From Tenderia sp965602225 (GTDB lineage: Bacteria > Pseudomonadota > Gammaproteobacteria > Tenderiales > Tenderiaceae): a stretch of DNA of 64,000 nucleotides. The DNA lies in assembly GCA_965602225.1 (NCBI GenBank), contig CBFCYE010000004.1, positions 1 to 64,000 of the forward strand, given 5' to 3'. The position numbers and the translations under genes are program-made. Position 1 is the stretch's first letter. Each line of letters begins with the position of its first letter. This document shows positions 32,159 through 40,612 of this stretch, piece after piece. The notes below the pieces were generated by a model. It saw only the letters and a list, made by a program, of their open reading frames with translations. It had not been told where the DNA came from and made no database searches.

Positions 32159-34234
32159 ATGTCTCTTGATTCTTCACTGATAGCACTTAAAGGTGTCGGC
32201 CCACGCATGGCCGAGAGGTTAGATCGTCTCGGTCTGCGTAGTGTCGAGGACCTGCTGTTTCATCTGCCCTATAAATATCAGGATCGTACCCGCGTGGTGG
32301 CGATTGGCTCGTTGCTGCCCGGTAGCGAGGTGATGATCGAAGGTGAGATCGAGGCCTGTGACATAAAGTTCGGTAAGCGTCGTTCTTTGCTGTGTCGGCT
32401 GAGTGATGGCAGTGGCAGTATCATGCTGCGTTTTTTTCATTTTTCTGCCAAACAGAAAGAAGGCTTAAATCGTGGTGTACGCTTGCGTTGTTATGGCGAG
32501 GCCCGACGTGGCCCGGTGATGCTGGAGATGGTGCATCCTGAATGTCATCAGCTTGGCGATGAAATGCTTGTATCAGAGGAGGAGCATCTAACGCCGGTCT
32601 ATCCTGCCACCGATGGTCTGGCACAAAAAACACTACGCCAATTAGCGGCTCAGGCCCTGGCTCTGTTGCGGCAGGGTGAGATAAAGGATTATCTGCCGCA
32701 TGAATTACTAAACGAACTGGGTCTGCCAACGCTGCAACAGGCTCTATTGGAAGTGCATCAGCCATTGCCGGATACGCCGGTGTTTGAGCTGATTGAAGGT
32801 GAAACACCGGCACGACAACGATTGGTGCTGGAGGAGTTGCTGGCCCATCACCTTAGTCTGCGACAGTTGCGTTATAAGGCTCAACAAGATGCTGCGCCGC
32901 TATTAAAGCCTAAGGGGTTGTTGCGCAAAAAAATACTCGCGGCCTTGCCGTTTGCCCTGACTGGCGCGCAGCAGCGCGTAATCGCAGAGATTGATGTTGA
33001 CCTGGCCCAGCCCTTTCCCATGCAACGCTTGGTACAAGGGGATGTTGGTTCAGGCAAGACGGTGGTGGCCGCCGCCGCCGCGGCACATGCCATCGAGGCC
33101 GGTTATCAGGTGGCGGTGATGGCACCGACCGAGCTGCTGGCCGAGCAGCATCGTAATAATTTTGCCGTCTGGTTAGAGCCATTGGGGCTGAAAATCGCCT
33201 GGCTCAGCGGTAAGCAGGGAGTGAAACAGCGGCGTGAAAATCTGGCGCTACTGGCTAGTGGCGAAGCCGCCTTAGCAGTGGGAACTCATGTCCTATTTCA
33301 GGCTGAGGTTGAATTTGATCGGCTAGGACTGGTGATCGTCGATGAGCAACATAAGTTTGGTGTGCACCAACGTCTGGCCCTGCGTGAAAAGGGTAGCCGT
33401 GATGGTCTGGTGCCACACCAGCTCATCATGACGGCAACTCCTATCCCGCGAACCCTGGCCATGACCGCCTATGCCGACCTGGATAGCTCTATTATTGATG
33501 AGCTGCCGCCGGGTCGAACACCGGTGGAGACCGTGGTGATCTCTGATGAGCGGCGTGCTGAGGTAGTGGCGCGGGTGCACAAGGCTTGTGGCGAAGAGGG
33601 TCGGCAGGCCTATTGGGTCTGCACCCTGATCGAAGAATCGGAAGTGTTGCAATGTCAGGCGGCGGAAGAGGCGGCAACCATGTTGGCTGAAGCCCTGCCC
33701 GATTTAAGGGTTGGGCTGGTGCATGGTCGGCTCAAGTCGGCTGAGAAAGAATTGTTGATGACACGTTTTAAGGCCAATGAACTTGATTTATTGGTAGCGA
33801 CCACGGTGATCGAGGTCGGCGTCGACGTACCTAATGCCAGCCTGATGATCATCGAAAATGCCGAGCGTCTTGGTCTGGCGCAGTTGCATCAGCTGCGTGG
33901 CCGGGTCGGTCGAGGCAGCGTCAAGAGTAGCTGTGTTTTGATGTATCATAAGCCCCTTTCGCAGCAGGGCAAGGCACGCCTGGCAGCATTGCGTGAAACC
34001 AATGATGGTTTTGAAATCGCCCGCCGTGATCTTGAGCTACGTGGCCCGGGCGAAGTGCTGGGCACGCGCCAGAGTGGCGTGCTGCGGTTGCGCATCGCCG
34101 ACCTGGAACGTGATCAGGGTTTGTTGCCTGAAGTCGGGCGGTTGGCCAATGAATTGTTGCAGCGCTGGCCGGATCGAGTGGCACCACTGATCGATCGCTG
34201 GTTGGGTGATGGGCAGCGTTATGGCGATGTTTAG
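32159..34234 (+). CDS. recG: ATP-dependent DNA helicase RecG
   Basis: 691 aa, usual length. Reverses stalled forks and processes Holliday junctions and R-loops. An N-terminal wedge/OB domain (LKGVGPRMAERLDRLGLRSV; RTRVVAIGSL) leads to superfamily-2 helicase motifs: Walker A QGDVGSGKTVVAAAAAAHA, DEQH box VDEQHKFGVHQR, MTATPIPRTLAMT, and motif VI RLGLAQLHQLRGRVGRG. Followed by a 120-bp palindrome. Confidence 0.97.
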   Translation: MSLDSSLIALKGVGPRMAERLDRLGLRSVEDLLFHLPYKYQDRTRVVAIGSLLPGSEVMIEGEIEACDIKFGKRRSLLCRLSDGSGSIMLRFFHFSAKQKEGLNRGVRLRCYGEARRGPVMLEMVHPECHQLGDEMLVSEEEHLTPVYPATDGLAQKTLRQLAAQALALLRQGEIKDYLPHELLNELGLPTLQQALLEVHQPLPDTPVFELIEGETPARQRLVLEELLAHHLSLRQLRYKAQQDAAPLLKPKGLLRKKILAALPFALTGAQQRVIAEIDVDLAQPFPMQRLVQGDVGSGKTVVAAAAAAHAIEAGYQVAVMAPTELLAEQHRNNFAVWLEPLGLKIAWLSGKQGVKQRRENLALLASGEAALAVGTHVLFQAEVEFDRLGLVIVDEQHKFGVHQRLALREKGSRDGLVPHQLIMTATPIPRTLAMTAYADLDSSIIDELPPGRTPVETVVISDERRAEVVARVHKACGEEGRQAYWVCTLIEESEVLQCQAAEEAATMLAEALPDLRVGLVHGRLKSAEKELLMTRFKANELDLLVATTVIEVGVDVPNASLMIIENAERLGLAQLHQLRGRVGRGSVKSSCVLMYHKPLSQQGKARLAALRETNDGFEIARRDLELRGPGEVLGTRQSGVLRLRIADLERDQGLLPEVGRLANELLQRWPDRVAPLIDRWLGDGQRYGDV

Positions 34235-34237
34235 GTT

Positions 34238-34357
34238 GTAACTACTCAGCTCACCCCTGAGTTGCCCGATTACGGCGTCAAAAATGCTCATTTACAAGTG
34301 TAAACTGCGCGTTTTTTCCTTGTACTCGAACAACTCAGGGGCAATCTGAATAGTCAC
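34238..34357. repeat. 120-bp near-perfect palindrome between recG and ubiC
   Basis: The two 60-base halves are reverse complements over most of their length, centred between 34297 and 34298 on TTTACAAGTGTAAA. Each arm contains CCCCTGAGTTG and ACTA(C/T)TCAG near its end and AAAAA(T/C)GC near the centre. It is much longer than a terminator and has no ORF. Single copy in this window; it looks like a dispersed palindromic element. If transcribed it would form a very long hairpin. Confidence 0.7.
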
Positions 34358-34419
34358 AAGTGTAATTTTAAATTGTGCCTATTCGTTATTTTGGGTTTTC
34401 TGTTTGACAGGCAAAAAGT

Positions 34420-35022
34420 TTGGAACGGTTTTCTGTGGGTAAAATAGCGGCTGAGCCAGGTTGGCGTATTGGTTATGGCCTACGTCCGGCTGGTCTGTCT
34501 GATGAAATGGCGGCGTGGTTGTTTGATGCCGGCTCACTAACCAAACGGCTGCGTCAGGCTGGGGGTGGTGATTTCAGGGTCAAGCTGTTAACGCAGCAGT
34601 TTGAACGGCCGCTATTGTGTGAACGTCGCGCGCTGGGCCTGGATGATCGGGCCATTGCGCTGGTGCGACAGGTGCATCTGTATTGTGCTGGTGAGATCAA
34701 AGTCTATGCTCGTACCGTGATGCCACTGTCAATGCTGCATGGCAGTTCGCGAGGCTTGGCGCATTTGGGTGGTCGGCCGCTAGGTGAGATGTTGTTTCGC
34801 GACAAGTCGATGCGGCGCAGCCCGATGCAGATCGCCAGGATTGATGTGGGTGATCTGTTTTATCGCTGGGGCGTACCTGATGATGTGGCTGGCCAGTGCC
34901 GGGATCAGATTTGGGGGCGGCGTTCAGTGTTTCGTTTGTCGGGCAGGCCATTACTGGTGAATGAGATATTTTTACCGCCGTTGCCGAAATACACAGGTTT
35001 CAGGATTAAACATAAGGTTTAG
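34420..35022 (+). CDS. ubiC: Chorismate--pyruvate lyase
   Basis: 200 aa. Converts chorismate to 4-hydroxybenzoate, the first dedicated step of ubiquinone synthesis. Family marks: FDAGSLTKRLRQAGGGDFRV, R(E/Q)VHLYCAGEIKVYARTVMP, FRDKSMRRSPMQIARI and WGRRSVFRLSGRPLLVNEIF. TTG start at 34420 with ACAGG upstream. Stops five bases before ubiA, which uses its product. Confidence 0.93.
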   Translation: MERFSVGKIAAEPGWRIGYGLRPAGLSDEMAAWLFDAGSLTKRLRQAGGGDFRVKLLTQQFERPLLCERRALGLDDRAIALVRQVHLYCAGEIKVYARTVMPLSMLHGSSRGLAHLGGRPLGEMLFRDKSMRRSPMQIARIDVGDLFYRWGVPDDVAGQCRDQIWGRRSVFRLSGRPLLVNEIFLPPLPKYTGFRIKHKV

Positions 35023-35026
35023 ATGA

Positions 35027-35896
35027 GTGCTGAAGGTTAAACGACAACGCCTGCGTGGTTATATGTTGCTGATGCGGCTGGATAAGCCGGTTGGCATCAT
35101 GCTGTTGTTGTGGCCGACCCTGTGGGCCTTATGGATCGCTGGTGAAGGCAATCCCGATTGGTGGGTGGTGGCCGTGTTTGTTGCTGGGGTGTTCCTGATG
35201 CGCTCAGCCGGTTGTGTCATCAACGACTACGCTGATCGCGAGTTTGACCCCTATGTTGAGCGGACCCGCAATCGGCCTCTGGCGGTGGGCATGGTGACGC
35301 CGAAAGATGCGCTGCAATTGTTTGCCGTATTGTCGGTGACGGCCTTTGCCCTGGTGCTGACTTTGAATAGCCTGACCATCATGATGTCGGTTGTCGGCGC
35401 AGTACTAGCGGCCAGTTATCCTTATATGAAACGGCTGACTTATCTGCCTCAGGTCTATCTTGGCTTGGCCTTTGGTTGGTCGGTGCCGATGGCCTTTGCC
35501 GCCCAGACTGATGCCGTGCCGATAGTGGCCTGGTTGCTATTGATCGTAACCGTGCTCTGGGCTACTGCCTACGATACAATGTACGCCATGGTTGACCGAC
35601 CTGATGACCTTAAGATCGGGGTCAAGTCGACGGCGATTCTGTTTGGTGAGTCTGATCGCGTCATCATTGGCGTTATTCAGCTGATCATGTTGGTGGTGTT
35701 GCTGCTGATCGGTCAGCGTCTACAGTTGAGTGCGGTCTATTTTTTTGCCGTGCTGATAGCCGCCTTGCTGATGCTGTATCAGCTGCGTCTGATCAGAAAA
35801 CGTGATGGCATGCAGTGTATGCGCGCATTCAGAAATAATAATTGGATCGGCGCAGTGATTTTTGCCGGTCTGTATGGCCACTATTTTTTGTCATAG
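35027..35896 (+). CDS. ubiA: 4-hydroxybenzoate octaprenyltransferase
   Basis: 289 aa with eight to nine membrane helices. Attaches the polyprenyl chain to 4-hydroxybenzoate in the inner membrane. Both aspartate-rich motifs are present: CVINDYADREFDPYVERT and YDTMYAMVDRPDDLKIGVKS. GTG start at 35027. Forms a ubiC-ubiA pair, so this organism makes ubiquinone for its respiratory chain. Confidence 0.96.
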   Translation: MLKVKRQRLRGYMLLMRLDKPVGIMLLLWPTLWALWIAGEGNPDWWVVAVFVAGVFLMRSAGCVINDYADREFDPYVERTRNRPLAVGMVTPKDALQLFAVLSVTAFALVLTLNSLTIMMSVVGAVLAASYPYMKRLTYLPQVYLGLAFGWSVPMAFAAQTDAVPIVAWLLLIVTVLWATAYDTMYAMVDRPDDLKIGVKSTAILFGESDRVIIGVIQLIMLVVLLLIGQRLQLSAVYFFAVLIAALLMLYQLRLIRKRDGMQCMRAFRNNNWIGAVIFAGLYGHYFLS

Positions 35897-35933
35897 ACGT
35901 TCTTTCTTATTCGTTTTTTGTGAGTTATTTGTC

Positions 35934-36902
35934 ATGTTGGAATCCATAATTGCTGTCATAGCTGGTTTTGTGTTGCTTGCCTGGGGGGCAGACCGCATGG
36001 TGATGGGGGCCTCCGCCACGGCACGTAATTTTGGCGTTTCACCAATGATCATTGGTTTGACCATCGTCGGTTTTGGCACCTCAGCGCCAGAGATGTTGGT
36101 CTCTGGTATGGCCGCATGGGAGGGTAATACCGGGCTCTCTATTGGTAATGCGCTGGGATCGAATATCACCAATATTGCCCTGGTGTTGGGGGTGACGGCT
36201 TTGGTCGTGCCGCTAACGGTGCATTCCGATACGGTACGGCGTGAGATTCCTATCCTGCTGGCCGTTTCCCTGTTGGCCTATGTATTGGTGTCGGATGGTG
36301 AGTTAGGCCTCCTGGACGGGGTGTTGCTGTTGGGCGGCATGGTGTTGATGATCGCCATGGTTGTGAATCTGGGTTTGAAGTCAAAAACGGATGATCCGCT
36401 GGAGGATGAATTTAGCGAAGAGATGCCCGATGAGATGTCCACTGGCAAGGCGCTGTTTTGGCTGTTGCTGGGAATGGTGGTGTTGCTGGTCTCATCACGC
36501 CTGCTGGTGTGGGGAGCGGTGAATATTGCCCACTCTTTTGGTGTCAGTGATTTGATGATTGGTCTGACCATTGTTGCCATTGGCACTAGCATGCCGGAAT
36601 TGATGGCGACGATAGTGAGCGCTCTCAAGAAAGAACACGATATCGCCATTGGCAATATCATCGGTTCGAATATGTTTAACCTGCTTGGCGTGCTGGCTCT
36701 GCCGGGTCTGATTAGCCCGGGTGGTTTTTTGCCCGAGGTGTTGGCGCGTGACTTTCCCTGGATGATTGGCCTGACGCTGGCTTTCTTTGTGATGGCCTAT
36801 GGTTTTCGCGGTCATGGCAAGATCAATCGCATTGAGGGCGGGATTTTGCTCAGCGCCTATTGCGGGTATATGGTAGTGCTATACCTGTCGGCCACGGCCT
36901 GA
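35934..36902 (+). CDS. yrbG: YrbG-type calcium/sodium antiporter (CaCA family)
   Basis: 322 aa, ten predicted helices in two inverted repeats. The two alpha-repeats are visible: IGLTIVGFGTSAPEMLVSGM..SIGNALGSNITNIALVLG and IGLTIVAIGTSMPELMATIVSA..IAIGNIIGSNMFNLLGVL, with the acidic residues that bind Ca2+/Na+. A charged loop (about 155-175) separates the halves. Upstream of kdsD as in E. coli, though here an HMA-type gene intervenes. Start 35934 chosen over an upstream in-frame ATG inside ubiA. Confidence 0.93.
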   Translation: MLESIIAVIAGFVLLAWGADRMVMGASATARNFGVSPMIIGLTIVGFGTSAPEMLVSGMAAWEGNTGLSIGNALGSNITNIALVLGVTALVVPLTVHSDTVRREIPILLAVSLLAYVLVSDGELGLLDGVLLLGGMVLMIAMVVNLGLKSKTDDPLEDEFSEEMPDEMSTGKALFWLLLGMVVLLVSSRLLVWGAVNIAHSFGVSDLMIGLTIVAIGTSMPELMATIVSALKKEHDIAIGNIIGSNMFNLLGVLALPGLISPGGFLPEVLARDFPWMIGLTLAFFVMAYGFRGHGKINRIEGGILLSAYCGYMVVLYLSATA

Positions 36903-36913
36903 TTTAGAAAGGA

Positions 36914-37126
36914 ATGATGCAGATGCTGGAAATCAAGGTTGCCAATGTTAAGTGCAATGGCTGTGTGGTCAACATTAAAAACGGTCTGGCTGAAATGAAC
37001 GGGCTTGAGTCGGTTGCTGTGGACTTGGCCAGTGGTGTTGTCAGTGTGAAAGGTGATGGGCTGGATCAGCAAGGTGTTGTCACTAAGCTGGCTGAACTCG
37101 GTTATCCCGAAACTGCAAAGGAATAA
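36914..37126 (+). CDS. Heavy-metal-associated (HMA) domain protein
   Basis: 70 aa. One ferredoxin-like HMA domain with the metal-binding pair Cys14 and Cys17 in VKCNGCVVNIKNGL and the usual ELGYPE near the end. Such proteins carry Cu(I) or Zn; a glycine-methionine normally before the first cysteine is replaced by Val-Lys, so specificity is open. Packed between yrbG (11 bases) and kdsD (3 bases), so it is co-transcribed with envelope genes, an unusual place for it. Three in-frame ATGs lie within the first ten bases; 36914 is used. Confidence 0.85.
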   Translation: MMQMLEIKVANVKCNGCVVNIKNGLAEMNGLESVAVDLASGVVSVKGDGLDQQGVVTKLAELGYPETAKE

Positions 37127-37129
37127 TGT

Positions 37130-38137
37130 GTGAAGGCAGAACAGCAAGCTCCAACGCTTGAGCAGAGCGAACGAGATAAGCTAAAACAGCTGGGCCGGGC
37201 GGTTGTAGAGACCGAAGCGGCAGCTGTTGCCGCCCTGGCTGAACGCATGGATGACAGCTTTGTCCGGGCCTGCGAACTGATGCTGGCCTGCGAGGGACGC
37301 ATCGTTGTCATCGGCATGGGCAAGTCGGGCCATATTGGTAGCAAGATTGCGGCGACCCTGGCCAGCACCGGTAGTCCGGCATTTTTCGTTCACCCGGGTG
37401 AAGCCAGTCATGGCGACCTCGGCATGATCACCACCAAGGATGTGGTTATTGCGTTTTCCAATTCCGGTGAGACCGAGGAAATTCTCACTATCATGCCGCT
37501 GATCAAGCGTCTTGGGGTGCCCTTGATTGCCTTGACCGGTAGTGATCGTTCCAGCCTGGCTAAGGGCGCTGATGTGCATATTGATATCAGTGTGGAGCAG
37601 GAGGCCTGCCCACTGGGTCTGGCGCCGACATCAAGCACCACAGTGTCGCTGGTGATGGGCGATGCCCTGGCGGTGGCGATGCTTGAACAGCGTGGTTTTA
37701 CCGCTGAAGATTTTGCCCGTTCCCATCCCGGTGGCCGCCTGGGCCGGCGCCTGCTGCTGTTGATCCGCGACATTATGCATAGCGGTGATACGCTGCCGCG
37801 CGTCGGTGATGATGTGCAATTGGTCGACGCCCTGATGGAGATGAGTCGTAAGGGCTTGGGCATGACTGCTGTGGTCGATCAACAGGACAAGCTGGTGGGT
37901 ATCTTTACCGATGGTGATTTACGTCGCGCCGTCGATCAGGGGGTCGATATTTATCACTCCAGAGTGGGTGATTTGATGACCAGTAATGGTCGCACCGTAG
38001 GGCCAGATGATTTGGCGGTTGAAGCCTTGCTGTTGATGGAAACCCACAAGATCAATGCCTTGTTGGTAGTGGATCAGAATAATGTGTTGGTTGGCGCGTT
38101 GAATATGCATGATTTATTACGCGCTGGCGTGGTTTAG
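37130..38137 (+). CDS. kdsD: D-arabinose 5-phosphate isomerase
   Basis: 335 aa. Interconverts ribulose 5-phosphate and arabinose 5-phosphate for Kdo synthesis. SIS domain with VIGMGKSGHIGSKIAATLAS and FSNSGETEEIL, the histidine of HPGEASHGDLG, then two CBS domains (MHSGDTLPRV; MTSNGRTV). GTG start at 37130, three bases after the HMA gene. First of the kdsD-kdsC-lptCAB lipopolysaccharide operon. Confidence 0.96.
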   Translation: MKAEQQAPTLEQSERDKLKQLGRAVVETEAAAVAALAERMDDSFVRACELMLACEGRIVVIGMGKSGHIGSKIAATLASTGSPAFFVHPGEASHGDLGMITTKDVVIAFSNSGETEEILTIMPLIKRLGVPLIALTGSDRSSLAKGADVHIDISVEQEACPLGLAPTSSTTVSLVMGDALAVAMLEQRGFTAEDFARSHPGGRLGRRLLLLIRDIMHSGDTLPRVGDDVQLVDALMEMSRKGLGMTAVVDQQDKLVGIFTDGDLRRAVDQGVDIYHSRVGDLMTSNGRTVGPDDLAVEALLLMETHKINALLVVDQNNVLVGALNMHDLLRAGVV

Positions 38138-38148
38138 ATAAGGTAGCG

Positions 38149-38679
38149 ATGATGAAAGATATTTTGGCGCGGGCGGCACAAATCAAACTGTTGATCTTCG
38201 ATGTTGACGGGGTGCTGACAGACGGCAGTCTGTTCATGGATAAGGATGGTCATGAATATAAGGCTTTCAACTCCCGTGATGGCCATGGCATGAAGATGTT
38301 GCAGCAGAGCGGTGTGGATGTTGCGATCATCACCGGGCGTAGCTCGCCGGTGGTTGAACACCGCATGAATGGACTGGGTATTAAACACCTCTATCAAGGC
38401 CAGGATGATAAGCGTGTAGCCTTTGTTGAGTTGATGAAGCAGCTCAACCTTCAAGCCAACGAAGTAGGCTATGTCGGTGATGATGTGATCGATCTTCCTG
38501 TGATGCGTAAGGTCGGTTTGGCGGTGGCAGTGCAAGATGCTCATGACCTGGTGAAGCAGCATGCCCACTGGCAAACGCCCAGTTGTGGTGGTCGTGGTGC
38601 TGCTCGTGATATCTGTGAGTTGATTATGGAAGCTCAGGGTACACTGGCGGCGCAAATGTCCGTTTATCTGGCGGATTAG
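38149..38679 (+). CDS. kdsC: KDO 8-phosphate phosphatase
   Basis: 176 aa HAD-family (capless) phosphatase. Motif I LLIFDVDGVLTDGSLF with both aspartates, motif II AIITGRSSPVVEHR, motif III YVGDDVIDLPVM. Removes phosphate from Kdo 8-phosphate. Twelve bases after kdsD, seven before lptC. Confidence 0.97.
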   Translation: MMKDILARAAQIKLLIFDVDGVLTDGSLFMDKDGHEYKAFNSRDGHGMKMLQQSGVDVAIITGRSSPVVEHRMNGLGIKHLYQGQDDKRVAFVELMKQLNLQANEVGYVGDDVIDLPVMRKVGLAVAVQDAHDLVKQHAHWQTPSCGGRGAARDICELIMEAQGTLAAQMSVYLAD

Positions 38680-38685
38680 ACAAAA

Positions 38686-39258
38686 GTGGCAGCTGCAATC
38701 AGAAAGCGCACTCTGACCCTGTGGATGGTGTTGTTGTTGGCTGTCTTGGGATTGTGGTTGCAGCGGCAGGAAGATCAAGGCGCGAGGCAGCCGCAGGATG
38801 ATGCCGTAGCGGTGATGGATTATTCCATGTCTGATTTCGAGATTACGGCGATGGATGCAAATGGCCGGCCCAAGCACCGGCTGCAAGGGGTGTCGATGAT
38901 GCATTACGCCGAAACCGATTATGCCGAGTTGGTTCAGCCACATCTGGAAATTTATCGTGAAGAGGGCGGGCCGATGTTGCTGGATGCAGAATTGGCCATG
39001 GTCTATCAGGGCGGTGAATCGGTATTGTTGCAGGGGGATGTAAAAATTTTGCGTCAGAATCAAAACAACCAGCCTGATACGGAACTGCGGACTCGCGATG
39101 TCTGGTTTTATGCCGATAAGGAAATCGCCGAAACCAGTGAAGTGGTGACTATCCATGATGGTATTGGCATAACCACGGCCAGGGGAATGAAGGTCGATAC
39201 CCGGGTTGGAAGCGTGCATCTGTTGTCTGCTGTGCGAGGTGAATATGTATTGGAGTAG
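38686..39258 (+). CDS. lptC: LPS export protein LptC
   Basis: 190 aa. One N-terminal membrane helix (about 9-25) and a periplasmic beta-jellyroll that passes lipopolysaccharide from the LptB2FG transporter to LptA. MSDFEITAMDANGRPKHRLQG and the later RTRDVWFYADKEIAETSEVV are typical. GTG start at 38686. Overlaps lptA by 14 bases. Confidence 0.92.
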   Translation: MAAAIRKRTLTLWMVLLLAVLGLWLQRQEDQGARQPQDDAVAVMDYSMSDFEITAMDANGRPKHRLQGVSMMHYAETDYAELVQPHLEIYREEGGPMLLDAELAMVYQGGESVLLQGDVKILRQNQNNQPDTELRTRDVWFYADKEIAETSEVVTIHDGIGITTARGMKVDTRVGSVHLLSAVRGEYVLE

Positions 39259-39760
39259 ATCTTGTCTGGCTGTTGGGTTGGCATTAATGCTAACGACTGT
39301 GTCGGCTGTCGAGCCGCAGCAGCAGCCGATTTTTATCGAATCAGATAGTCTCAAAATCGATGACGCCAAAGGTATTAGCATCTATAAAGGTAATGTTGTG
39401 TTTCGCCAGGGGCCGGACAGTCTCAAAGCCGACGAATTGGTGATTTATGCCGAGCAGCGCCAGGAACTGAAGAAGATTATTGCCAGAGGTAAACCGGCCC
39501 GTTTTGATCATCAGGCCGAACTGGTGGAGGAACGTTCCTGGGGTGAAGCAGAAAATATTGTCTATGAAGCGCAACAGTCGCTGGTGGTGTTGAGCGGTGA
39601 AGCCCGTTTTCAGCAGGGTGATAATCAATTCTCGGGCAACCGGATTGAATATGACGCCGACAAGAAACTGGTCAAGGCGGGCAAGAGTGATGCTAGTGAG
39701 GGGCGAGTGCAGATTGTGATTCACCCACGTAAAAACAGTGATGAGGCGCCGACGCAGTAA
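39245..39760 (+). CDS. lptA: LPS transport periplasmic protein LptA
   Basis: 171 aa. Signal peptide (MYWSRSCLAVGLALMLTTVSA) and an OstA-like domain: QPIFIESDSLKIDDAKG, YKGNVVFRQG, then repeats of beta-strands ending GRVQIVIHPR. Forms the periplasmic bridge for lipopolysaccharide. Start at 39245 has GAGGTGA directly upstream and overlaps lptC; an ATG 13 codons earlier has no ribosome site. Confidence 0.93.
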   Translation: MYWSRSCLAVGLALMLTTVSAVEPQQQPIFIESDSLKIDDAKGISIYKGNVVFRQGPDSLKADELVIYAEQRQELKKIIARGKPARFDHQAELVEERSWGEAENIVYEAQQSLVVLSGEARFQQGDNQFSGNRIEYDADKKLVKAGKSDASEGRVQIVIHPRKNSDEAPTQ

Positions 39761-40485
39761 TGAGTGTTCTCGGCGCGGAAGCTATATTCAAATCTTACCG
39801 TTCACGTCCAGTGGTCAATGGTGTGACGCTGGAAGTAAACAGTGGTGAGGTGGTAGGCCTGCTGGGTCCGAATGGTGCCGGTAAGACCACCAGTTTTTAT
39901 ATGATTGTGGGGCTGGTGCCGTGTGACAAGGGGCGGCTCTATATCGATGATAAAGATATCACCGCTCTGCCGATGCACGCCCGCGCTCGAATGGGGATTG
40001 GTTATTTGCCGCAAGAGGCGTCGGTATTCCGCAAGCTTAGCGTCGAAGACAATATCAAAGCGATATTGCAGGTGCAGCCAGAGATGACTAAACCGGAGCA
40101 GGAAGAGCTTCTGGAAAGCCTGTTGCAGGATCTGCATATCGGCCATATCCGTGAAAGTATGGGAATGAGTCTTTCGGGCGGCGAGCGGCGTCGGGTGGAG
40201 ATTGCCCGCACCCTGGCTATGCGGCCTGATTTTATTCTGCTGGACGAGCCCTTTGCCGGTGTTGACCCGATATCAGTGATTGATATTCAACGAATTATTA
40301 GTCACTTGCAGGAAAAGAATATCGGCGTGCTGATTACCGATCATAATGTTCGCGAGACCCTGGGGATTTGTGAGCGGGCCTACATCATGAGTGAAGGCCA
40401 GGTGATTGCCCAAGGTAAGCCGGATGAGGTGTTGGCCAACGAGCACGTGCGTAAGGTTTACCTGGGTGAGAATTTCAAGCTTTGA
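39760..40485 (+). CDS. lptB: LPS export ABC transporter ATP-binding protein LptB
   Basis: 241 aa. Walker A GLLGPNGAGKTTSFYMI, Q-loop YLPQEASVFRKL, signature SLSGGERRRVEIARTLA, Walker B FILLDEPFAGVDP, H-loop ITDHNVRET. Energises lipopolysaccharide extraction with LptF/LptG (not in the window). Its start overlaps the lptA stop by one base. Confidence 0.97.
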   Translation: MSVLGAEAIFKSYRSRPVVNGVTLEVNSGEVVGLLGPNGAGKTTSFYMIVGLVPCDKGRLYIDDKDITALPMHARARMGIGYLPQEASVFRKLSVEDNIKAILQVQPEMTKPEQEELLESLLQDLHIGHIRESMGMSLSGGERRRVEIARTLAMRPDFILLDEPFAGVDPISVIDIQRIISHLQEKNIGVLITDHNVRETLGICERAYIMSEGQVIAQGKPDEVLANEHVRKVYLGENFKL

Positions 40486-40612
40486 GGGGGCTAGTTTAAT
40501 ATTGTCTAAATTACAATACTGCTATGTACCTGCTTTCTGCGCTAGAATTCAACTTCTATGCCAATAGTCCGATGCAATATACTGAAGTAGAGCCGGGAAT
40601 AGATATAACTGC

